A model generated the notes under the pieces. It searched no databases. It worked only from the letters and a program-made list of their open reading frames with translations, and was not told the DNA's origin. Both the position numbers and the translations under genes were made by a program. Shown piece by piece: positions 11,727 through 24,710 of a stretch of 64,000 nucleotides of DNA (positions within the stretch are counted from its first letter, which is position 1; each line of letters opens with the position of its first letter). Source of the stretch: Paratrimastix pyriformis (lineage: Eukaryota > Preaxostyla > Paratrimastigidae). Location of the stretch: assembly GCA_027972325.1 (NCBI GenBank), contig JAPMOS010000007.1, positions 119,501 through 183,500 of the forward strand, read 5' to 3'.

Positions 11727-14700
11727 GGGCCTGGAGAGGGTGAGCGGGAGTAGGACCGGGAGCCCGACCGCGAGCGTGACGAGAAACTGGAGCCGGAACG
11801 GGATCGGGAGCGCGGCGGCGAGGGAGTTCGAGAGGAGGATCGGCCCCTCCGCATTGGAGGGTATGGGGGTCGGCCTCCCCGGTAGCCACCGCGATAGCCA
11901 CCGCGATAGTCACCCCGGTAGCCGCCCCGATAATCGCCCCGGTACCCGCCGCGATAGCCGCCCCGGTCGCCGTCACGGTACCCGCCCCGGTCGCCGTCAC
12001 GGTACCCGCCGCGATAACCGCCCCGGCCCCGGAAGTAGCCACCCCGGCCAGATTCTTCCGGGGGGCCGTAGAACCGGTCACCCTCCTCGGGAGGGGGGCG
12101 AGGCATGTATCGGTCCTGGCGCTCGTCAGAGGGGCCACGTCCGTCAGAGGGGCCACGTCCAGAGGGGCCACGTCCGTCAGAGAGGCCACGTCCGTCAGAG
12201 AGGCCACGTCCGTCAGAGGGGCCACGTCCGTCAGAGGGGCCACGTCCGTCAGAGGGGCCACGTCCGTGATCGGGGGGCGGTGGGCGGTTCCCACGGGGGC
12301 TTTGCTCGCGTGGCGGCGGGGCTGGCCCCTCGGGGCGGTGTTCCTCCTCCCTACGGGCGGGTTCCTCGACAGTCATCGGGGCTGCCGTTGAGGGCTCTTC
12401 TTCTTCGGGCGGAGCGCCACCCTTCCACCGGTCGGCATAGGGGGAAGAGGGAGTTGGCGCGGGGGCTACCGGGGGTGGAGGAGGCAGAGCCCGGCCAAAG
12501 CCGCGTTTCCGGGGCGGGACACTCAGCTCCGCTGGCGTGCGAGCGGCAGCGGCAGCACGGTCCGAGGAGGTCGGTGCGGCAGTTGCGGGGGCAGACGGAG
12601 GAGCGGGCACCGCGGAGCCAGCGCTTCTGGGCGGTGGCGGCGGGGGAGGAGGTGGCGGCGGCGCGGATTCTTGGCCGCCTCGAGGCGGAGACCTCCGTCC
12701 CTGCGGTGGTGGCGCCCGGTCGCGCTCGCCCTCACCGCTTTCAGGGGGCACCCCACGAGGGGGCTGGGGGAGGCGTCGCGGAGGACCCTCGGGCGTTGGG
12801 CTCCGCGAGGAGCGACGAGGCCTTCGGTAGCGGTCAGGCTCACGTTCGCGGTCGCGGGGCGGCATGGGGCCGTCATACCCACCGGGAGGACGCGGGTAGC
12901 GATCGCGCTCGTCAGGTGGGAAGCGGTCGCGTTCTTCGGGCGGGTAGCGGCCCGGCGGCGGCGGGGGACCCTCGTATTCGCGGTCGGGTGGCGGATAACG
13001 ACCTCCGTATCCCTCACGACGGGGAGGTTCGCGTCGGTCGCGGTCGGACCAGTCGCCGCCATCGCGGGGTGGAGGGCCCCCGTAGTACCCGCCACGATAG
13101 CCACCACGATAGCCACCACGACCACGATAGCCGCCGCCCCATCCCCGATACCCACCACGGTATCGGCCGCGGAAATCGCCCCGCCATGGCCCGCCCCGGC
13201 CGGTGGGAGGAGACCTACGAAGGGGTAGTCATGGTGAACAGGACCGAATGAAGGAAGGCCTGACAGACCGAGAGTAGGAGCGGGACGAGCGGGACGAGTA
13301 GGAACCCGAGGAGCGAGACCCGCTGCGACTGCCACTGCGACTGCCACTGCGACTGCGCGATCTGGAACATGCGGCGAAATGTAATGAGACCGACGAGGAT
13401 GAGCGGAGAGCAGACCGTTTACGGGGCGCCCCGGGAGGGGCCGCTTTGGCGTCAGCGTCGGGCTGGGTCTGAGCAGGGGCTTCCACGGGGGCCGCCGGTG
13501 CCGGTGCCGCAACTGCTCCAGCCGCTGCCGCTGCCGCTGCCGCCGCTGCTACTGCTGGGGCCTCGGCGGGCTTGTCACGATAGAGCTGGGGGACGAACTG
13601 TTTCCAAGGGGCATTGGCGGTGCTGGGCAGAGTCTTGGGGGCCATCGGGGTCTCCGGATTGATCCCGAGTGCAGCCGCTTGGGCCTGTTGCTGCTGGGCC
13701 TGCAGCCGGGCCTCGTTCTGCTCGTGGCGGTCGTCGTCCTCCATGCCGAAGATCGTGCTGGGCACGACGGCTCGCTTGGCTGTGGCCGCACTGAAAAAAA
13801 AAAAAAACGAGGAAACCCATTCAGGGACAAGCAAAAAAGAGGGCACAGACTTCTGTTGGGCTTGCATGAAACGGGCCACCTCTGCAGCCGACTGAGGATA
13901 GGCCGAGACGATGGGGGCAGGTGATCGAGTGGGGGCCGTGGCTGGTGAGATCGGGGGCTTTGCGGGAGAGGAGGGGCCCGAGGCGCCGGGTCGAGAGGGC
14001 GGAGGCGTCCCGGGTGGTGGCGGGGGCGTGGTCGATGGAGGCGGTGTCGCAGAGGAGGCTGCGGAACTCGAAGTCCGCGCGCCCATGCTGCCCCGGGAGC
14101 GCATAGTAAACCCGATCTTGGAGGTACGCAGGGCGGGCTGGTGGGGGAAAGGGTGACACGGCCAGGGGAGATGAGAGAGAAAAAAAGCAGAAAGACACAA
14201 GCGGTCGCGCCCCCCCGAACACTCATGGCACAGGCGGCCCCACCGCAACAGAGACAGACGTCAGCGGCAAGCTTGATTTGGTTGGTGGTCGTCGAGGGCG
14301 CCTCGACCTCCATGTCCTCATCGATGGTTTCGTGAGTCGGCTCGGGGAGGACTACTGGGACTGGCTTGGCAGCAGCCGGGGCAGCCGCCGGAGCGATGGG
14401 GGCCGAGGGAGGGGAGACCGGAGCGGGAGCGGGAGCAGCGGGTGTTTCGGCCGATTGTCCTCCGTTGGTGTTGGGCGCCTCGCGGGCATCAGCACTTGGC
14501 AGACGCTGGGCGCCCTCCTGGCCGGGAGCTGCCTCATGGGACGCGACTCCACTGCTCTCCGTCGAAGCGCGGTGGCGATGGTGATGATGATGGTGGCGGT
14601 GGTGGTGATGATGGTGGCTTTTGCGCGATCCCTCCGCTGTGCTGACGGGTTGCTCGGCAGAGACAGAAGCCGTTGCCGCGTCGTCTGTCGATGGAGGTGT

Positions 14701-16148
14701 CGGGGCTACCGGCGCCGAGGGCGGGCCGGCACGGGCAGGAGGGGGAGGGGGAGGCGGAGGCGGCGGGGCTGGCCCGTAGCGCTCTTCCTCAGGTGGCGCA
14801 CGACGCGACGGAGGCGAGGGACGCCGGGGCGGTTCGGCCTCGGTGGGGTGGTCCCCCCGACCCGGGTGAGGCGGGGGCGGTGGGGGCGGGAGTCTGCGTT
14901 GGGGACCCTCATCGCACCAGCGCTCGCGACCATGACGGTCCCTCTCGCGGTCGGACCAGTCTCCCCAACCGCCGGGTGGCGGAGGGGGCGGAGGTGGGCC
15001 TCGACGGGACTGGGGGCCCTGGGGCGACCCTGAACGACGCATGGGCCCATGCCAATCGGGCGGGTACTCGCGGCCCGGTGGTGGTGGCGGTGGGGGCGGT
15101 GGTGGGTGCGGATGCGGGGAGATCGAACCGCGGCGTGGCACAGGGGCACCACCGGGGTAGGGACGTGAAGGAGACGCCTGGTCCATCCGAGGGGACCGAT
15201 CTAGGAGGGGGAACAAATCAACACAAACCCCCAGGTGGAAAACCGCCCAGAACCAGTTTCAATTTTGTGTGTGTGCCATGGAAGAATGCGCGGTATGATT
15301 CGTGGGTGCTTGCACTGAAAAAGTGTTCAGTCGAGGGGCGGGTGGCCGCCGCCTGAGGGAGGGAAAAATGAGCGACGCCAGGGCGAAGAAAGCAGCGACG
15401 GGACCAGCCCCAAAAGGGGGGTCGCAATAGCCCCTCGAGCAAAAATGGATTGCCACAATGAGCGTTCACGGGACTGAGGGTGCTTCACTCAACCCGCCTC
15501 AGCGTCATGCCTAATAAAAGCTAGGGTCCTGTTCGGACAAGGCGGAGCTGGAACTATTGTTTGTGACCTCGGTGTGAACATGAAATCGCAGCCGAAAGGA
15601 GGCGCGACCCCCATAGCGTCATATCGGGGACATGCATGATGCGAAGAAATCCGCCATGCAGGAGCGAACGGAACAGACCTCGAAAGGCGTGGTCACGACG
15701 GGGAGATCCTTCGGATGAAGACGGGCGGAATCCACTACCCGGCGGAAAAGACGATGAAGAGAATGGAGAGGGTGATGGGGCGGACCGGCGGTCAAAACGG
15801 TCCGGAGAAGTGTGTGCAGGTGAGGAAGGACGGCCCCCACTCGCAGCGGCAGCAGGTGGGTGTGGCGGGGACCTCTCGGGGGACGCGCGGGCTCGTTGGA
15901 CGTGAGACTCAAGGAGTTCTAAAAGGCGGGATGAATTGAAGGAAGAAAAGGAGACAACTGAACAAACCCTCGAATTCGTCCACTTTGCGGACAGGTGGTT
16001 CGGGAGCAGGGGGGTTGACCGGCTGCTGATTTGAGACAGGAGCTGGAGATGGGGCGGAAACCGGTGCTGGCTCCTTAACAGGCATAGGAGCTACTGTTGT
16101 CTGATGAGGCAAGTCGGGAAGTTCGCCTTCTTCAGGTTCGGCACTCAT
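10661..16148 (-). CDS. large proline-, RS- and RGG-rich nuclear-type protein
   Basis: The start ATG is at 16148 (MSAEPEEGELPDLPHQ); another in-frame ATG lies at 16178. The protein is mostly disordered: Ser/Pro-rich segments, a His cluster around 14600, DEDMEVEAPS, then MEDDDRHEQNEARLQAQQQ with ETPMAPKTLP. RS repeats follow, then a long RGG/YRGGY region (about 13160-11880), a (GRGPSD)n array, more RS dipeptides, a polyQ run (11697-11727) and a C-terminal YSGYSQQYYWWQQQQ stretch, with TAA at 10661-10663. Introns keep frame with donors GTTTGT, GTCTGT (three times) and GTCCTT. The composition is typical of splicing or mRNP scaffold proteins, and I can name no folded domain. It shares a 130-bp promoter gap with RMI1. 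Whether it is one gene rather than two rests on the preserved frame across introns. Confidence 0.65.
12118..12272 (-). repeat. 18-mer array coding for (DGRGPS)n
   Basis: Eight or so copies of CAGAGGGGCCACGTCCGT (one shortened), translated as DGRGPS or DGRGLS in the RS/RGG protein. Confidence 0.85.
15203..15682 (-). other. long intron of the RS/RGG gene
   Basis: The exon ending SPRRDHAFR (donor GTCTGT) joins the exon beginning DRSPRMDQAS (acceptor CCTCCTAG) in frame, leaving an intron of about 480 bp. It is less GC-rich and less repetitive than other introns here. I looked for tRNA boxes and for U1, U4, U5 and U3 signatures on both strands and saw none. Confidence 0.55.
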
Positions 16149-16278
16149 TCGTAGCCCGAAGAGGTGTCGCCTTAACACTGGCTCTGCGGACGTCTGTCAG
16201 GTGTTTTTGAATTTTTTTCGTTTCCCCTCATTCTCTCGATTTTTGGCCTGTCCGGATGATTGTTCAGGTGTTCTTCCC
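16149..16278. promoter_or_regulatory. bidirectional promoter gap (RS/RGG gene and RMI1)
   Basis: 130 bp separate two divergent start codons. AT-rich with T-runs (GTTTTTGAATTTTTTTCG) in contrast to the surrounding GC-rich DNA. No TATA box is evident. Confidence 0.5.
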
Positions 16279-17384
16279 ATGTTGGGAACACTCCGACAAA
16301 GAAATATCTTAGTAAAACCAGAATGGCTTGAACAATGTACTGCCTTCTTGCATTCACTCACCCCTCCTCCAACTCAGGCGAGCATGGTTCGCATTAGCTT
16401 AATTTACACATAATTTCAGAGTCATACGTTTCACATTCAGCTCGATCTGGTCGTCGACCAATTCCTCCATTCTGACATGCACCTGATCGCCACCCCAAGC
16501 CTCCCCCCCAATGTCGCGGCGCTTCACGGGCAAGTTCTTCAGGGCACGTTTATACTTCAGGTGCGTTACCTGAAGCTTGGGGGTCATCTCGGCCTTCTAC
16601 CGGTCGTAGATCGACGAAGTTATCGATGTTGCTGCCCCACTCTCCCAACGGTACCCATTCCATTTGCTCGACGCCACAACACAACCAACCGCACCAAGTA
16701 CTGGCGTCGGCCGCGGCCGTGCTATTCGCACAGAGTCGAACCGACTCCTCAAGGTTGCCCTCACAGATGGGACACAGATGGTGGGGGCCATGGAGCTCCG
16801 CCTCGTTCCGGCCTTGAAGCTTGATATACCATCCGGGACAAAGGTCCAACTGACTTTACGCGGTGTTTTTGACCATTTTCTCAGGTCCTGCTGACAAATC
16901 CCCTAGTGCGCCGGGGTCTTTTGATGCTCGTGCCAGATTGCACTCGCGTGTTGGGTGGCTCAGTGCAGCAGCTGAACGCCCGCCGAACGGAGGCACTGAA
17001 AAAGCTTCAAGACCAACTTGGTTGGTGGAGCATTTCTTTTTCCTTTCCGACCGGATGTTTCCTTCTTTCAGATCCCCACGCGGCGGAAGTTAGTCTCCTC
17101 AAGCAACGCCACAAAGAACGGATAGAGGTCTCATCGCATGCGATCGGCCTGTGTTTGATGGTTTTGCATTCCCTCTCCAGCGGGCCTCCCCACAGTTGCA
17201 ACAGGCTCCCTATTCATTGGAGGTGCCCCGGGAAGAGGTCTGTACTCGCATAACCCCAAAGCGATGTGATTTGTCGTCGCAGGCTTCCGCTCCCGGGAAT
17301 GGCGACCAGGGCGGCGAAGACGAAGGTGAGGTCGAGCCCACAAGCCCCCCGGCCGGAACGACAGCACCCAGCGGCGGCCATTAA
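16279..17384 (+). CDS. RMI1: RMI1-like subunit of the BLM/Sgs1-Top3 dissolvasome
   Basis: RMI1 stabilises topoisomerase III and promotes Holliday-junction dissolution with a RecQ helicase. Seven exons (16279-16386, 16441-16560, 16610-16843, 16885-17020, 17072-17127, 17181-17237, 17283-17384) join to exactly 271 codons including the TAA. The helical N-terminus has PEWLEQCTAFLH and VVDQFLHSDM. The OB fold follows: LQIDEVIDVAAP, LLKVALTDGTQMVGAMEL, PSGTKVLLTNPLVRRGLLML, VPDCTRVLGGSV. These align along the length of the animal RMI1 N-terminal region (WLEACINW, FEQWLLTDL, LQLTDG, PPGTKI, VLGGEV). The protein is short (270 aa) and lacks the C-terminal second OB fold of animal RMI1, with an acidic SPPAGTTAPSGGH end instead. 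Introns are only 41-54 nt, with donors GTTCG, GTGCG, GTCCA, GTTGG, GTCTC and GTCTG. Confidence 0.88.
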
Positions 17385-17875
17385 AAACATTCTTTTCCGG
17401 GAAAAGAGGCATGATGGGCGACGGAAAAAAAAAAAAGAAAGTAAAGGCGGCTCGGTCGCCAGAAGGGAAGGGAAGCCAAGGGACCAAGGCAAAAACACAT
17501 GCATTGGATCCTTGGGCCAACGAAGAAGCGAAGAAGCGGGGAGATGAAGACAGACAGGGACAGCCGGCACAGACAACAACACGCACCAAAAAAGAGAACG
17601 AGATGAACGGGCGCAGGGAGATTAACTTATACCTATCCACAGCGGGAACCCCTGAGCCCCCCCCCCCCCCCCAGCAGGGGTGGGCGGGGGTGGGCGGGCA
17701 AAACACAGAACGCGGGCAGGCCCGTGAGCCCCTCAATCCGGGACCCAGCAAGCGCCACCGAAGAAGGGGAGGCGGGCTGGCATGAGCGCTGGGGTCGGGC
17801 GCGGGGGCTGGCGGGGCCACTTAGGCTGGGGGGGAGGGGGTGCTCAAGCAGCGCACTGCGCAGTGCAGAGGAGGA
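17385..17875. other. intergenic region between converging RMI1 and DYRK genes
   Basis: 3' flanks of both genes. Contains an A-run (17426-17438) and a C-run (17659-17672). No further gene seen. Confidence 0.5.
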
Positions 17876-21766
<3,891 letters not shown>

Positions 21767-22415
21767 TTATCGTCTAAACCGGCATCAAAAAAGGGACTAT
21801 ATGATGGTATCAAAGAGCGATACAACCGGAAGGAAGACCTGCAAACAGCAACGAACATTCAAAAACAAGCCTGCGGGAATCGACAGGGGGTTATACCCGG
21901 CATCGGTGGGCAGAGAGCTGTCAAAGGAGGAGTGATGCCGATTGGCGACGCAGCCCTGGACCGAGTCACACTGTGATGTTCGGCATGAATAACTTTCCCT
22001 GTGATCGCGCACTTTCCACCGCCAACCAATTCTTCTCGTTGGGTGCCGATCAGGACATGTTAACCAAAGAGAAGATTAAAGGGGTACAGAGAGAGTACGA
22101 AAGGGAAAGAGAAACGGAACGAGCGCCGCACGTGCGAAGAGGAAGGGAAGAAACTGGAGGAATAATAAGAAGGCGACGGGAAGGGCCAAGCCCATCCCAC
22201 TTAACCGGCCGCCTCAAGTTACCAGAGGTCGGCAGGAGGGAGGGCCCAGTCCTCCGGTCCGGTCCTCCGTCCAAGGCGGGGCACGGGGGGGAAGGGCGTG
22301 GGGAACGGGTGGTGGCGTTGTAGATGGCCAACAAGAGAGGGGAGCCAACAAAGGCGAGGGTGGAGAGAAGGAATTCGACGCGCGGGGGGGAGGTGGGTGG
22401 GTCCGGTGGGGCACT
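21767..22415. other. DYRK upstream region and 3' flank of the Cys-repeat gene
   Basis: About 650 bp. The half next to the DYRK start is the likely DYRK promoter and is less GC-rich. The part near 22330-22410 is the 3' flank of the next minus-strand gene. I found no convincing gene or structural RNA. Confidence 0.45.
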
Positions 22416-24054
22416 TTAGGCGCCGAGGGCCGAGTGGAAGCGGGTGTGCCTGTACCAGTTGCAGAAGATGATCAGGAACCAGGCCCCGAAGATGGTGCCC
22501 GTCAGGAAGAACATGCCCACGAAGGCCACGCCCTGGAACCAGTGGGGCAGGGTCTGCTTGACGTAGCACAGCTCGGTGGTGTAGTTCCACTTGGCCGTCA
22601 CGGTGGGGATCTGGCTGACGCACTTGCCGAAGTGGTTGTGCAGGGTCCCGAAGAGGCAGGTCCCGTTGAGGCTCTCGCCCAGGTCGCACCAGCCGCACCC
22701 GCCGGCCTCCTCCTTGAAAGCGGTGCAGTCGCGGCAGCCCGAGGACAGCTGGGAGCAGCCGCAGTCCGAGGTGAACCCGTAGTAGCACTGGGCCGCCGAG
22801 CAGGGCTCGCTCAGGTCGGGGGTGGCCTCAAAGCACTGGCCTGCGGGTCCGACGAGACGAGGGGAGGGAGACGGGGATTAATACGGCGCCGGAAAAGGGC
22901 AAAAGCGATACCTCACCCCACCCGAGCAGCAGACGGACTGGTGGTGTTGCACCAGATGCAGCCGGCAACGGAGCAGGTGGAGCACGAGGTCATCTGGCTG
23001 CAGACGTCCGACTGGCATAGTTGGGGGAAAGGGGCGTTCAGACGGGAACGGGGGGGAGCAACAAACAGACGGGGCAGGTAGTGGGGGCGGTCTTCAGGCA
23101 CTTGGTGCAGGGGGTGGTAGGAAGGCATTCCTGCTTCAGGCTAAAGAGGAGGAATCAGAGAAGAGCATGACAACAGGAGCTCAACAGACATGGGGTCATA
23201 CTCCATGCAAGTCTGAGAAGAGGAGCACCACGCGCAACCGGCAGTGCTGCAATCGCGGCAAGTGGTCTGAGAGGAGCAGGTCTTAGCGGGGCATTCTGTA
23301 CGAGAAAGGAAAAGGGAGAAATGAAATGGGGGAAACGGAAACAGTTCAAATGAAACTTGCCATTTCAAAATTAAAAAAACAGACGAGTCGGAAGATAGTG
23401 GACGCAAGATTGGCACTTATCCTGGCCGCAGAAGGGCTTCTGACGATCGTTGTGGTCATAGTCGAGGCACTTGCCTAAAAACAGATCGCACGTCCAGCTA
23501 AAAGACCACGCAAATTGCAGACCGCTGGCTGGACACCAACCGCAGCCGTTAAGAGTGCAGGTTGCACAATCAGTGATGGCGGAGCAGGTGGAAGTGGAAG
23601 CAGTGGGGTAGCAAGGAGACTTGGCATCCCGAGAGCATTTCACGCAGTTAGCGGTACCCTGCTCACAAATGGCGCCAGTCGAGTCGGATTCACGGCAAAC
23701 ATTGGTATCCGCGCACCTGACAGGGAAACGACATCAAATCAACGAAATCACGAATAGAACAACGAACCAGGTGCAGCCAGCGGTACCGCAGGCAGCGCAA
23801 GAGGTGAGATGAGAGCAGGTGGAAGCGGGGCAGCTGGCAGCTAATGAGTTTTAGTTTTAGAAAATGAATTGGAAAATGCGAGGAGACGAACTTGAGGTCT
23901 TCATGCAATTAGGGCAAGTGCCGTTGGCAACCATGCAGGTCTGAGTGGCACCGCACCAGCCGCAACCAGAAGCGGCACAAGTCTTGCAATCTTGATTTTG
24001 CTCGCAGCCAGCCAGCACAGTGGCCGCCAGGAGGGCGAAGAAAACGAGCTTCAT
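22416..24054 (-). CDS. secreted cysteine-repeat (PSI-like) type I membrane protein
   Basis: The start ATG is at 24054, with a clear signal peptide (MKLVFFALLAATVLAG). The lumenal part contains about six PSI/plexin-like cysteine modules with the pattern C-x-x-C-x(4)-G-C-x-W-C: CKTCAASGCGWC, a module ending CGTAGCTW, CATCTLNGCGWC, CRDCSTAGCAWC, CSTCSVAGCIWC, and a last one with CRDC and GGCGWCDLGES. A single membrane helix (GVAFVGMFFLTGTIFGAWFL) and a short basic tail (YRHTRFHSALGA) end at TAA 22416-22418. Exons are small, with donors GTTCGT (twice), GTCTGC and GTCCAC. It resembles PSI-domain surface or sorting receptors in architecture, but I cannot assign a named family. Confidence 0.72.
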
Positions 24055-24710
24055 TGGAAAGCTCCTTCAAACGGGAGAAAAGTTTCACCAGGGGGACAAA
24101 CTCTCCTTTCATGTTCGTCCTGGTTGGGATGAGCAAGGCCCGGCTCTTTACGTCGGCAGACCAACCCGGGTTTAATTATTGCACTGTTTTCTCGTCGTCA
24201 TTCTTGAATAAGAATGGAAAAGAGGATTCCATCGTGAGGACAACTGGCCCGGAAAGGCATCGACATCAGCATCATCAACAACATGGTTAGATTGACCGGA
24301 TCTGTGTGGATGTGTTCAGTTGATATCAACAGCGGGCACTTCCCCCCCCCCCCCCCCCCCCCACCGCGTGATATCATTAGATTCTTTGAACTTCGCACCG
24401 CACGAACGGCCTGGCCACTTGTGGCTCAATCTCACGCCAATGAAGAGGCCTCCCGAGTGTGGTGAGACAACCCATTTTCTGATGTGTGTCTTTCGATTGG
24501 CGGGGAACTCGGGGAGACGTTTCGGCAGGAATTTTACCTGCGGGAAATGCATGCTCGTTCGCCTTTTCCTCCTCTGGCATCTCCGTCACAGGGTGTCCAG
24601 AAAAAACTGGAGGCGACAACTATTGGGCAGATTGAGGGAGGGAGGGAGGGAGGAGGGAGGAGCAGAAACAGGGTTATTACTCGGAATCAACAAGAAGGGC
24701 GGGCCGGGGC
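24055..24710. other. promoter of the Cys-repeat gene and 3' flank of AP-3 delta
   Basis: 656 bp holding a C-tract (24342-24362) and GGGA repeats (24635-24660). Short open frames exist on both strands but none resembles a protein. Confidence 0.45.

Noticed and set aside
16844-16884. A 22-nt intron beginning GTGTTTTTG in RMI1
   Set aside because: It would break the frame; starting instead at GTCCAACT (16844) keeps frame and restores PSGTKVLLT, matching the family.
24055-24710. A 179-residue open frame on the plus strand
   Set aside because: It begins in a poly-C tract, ends in the last exon of AP-3 delta on the other strand and shows no domain-like pattern.
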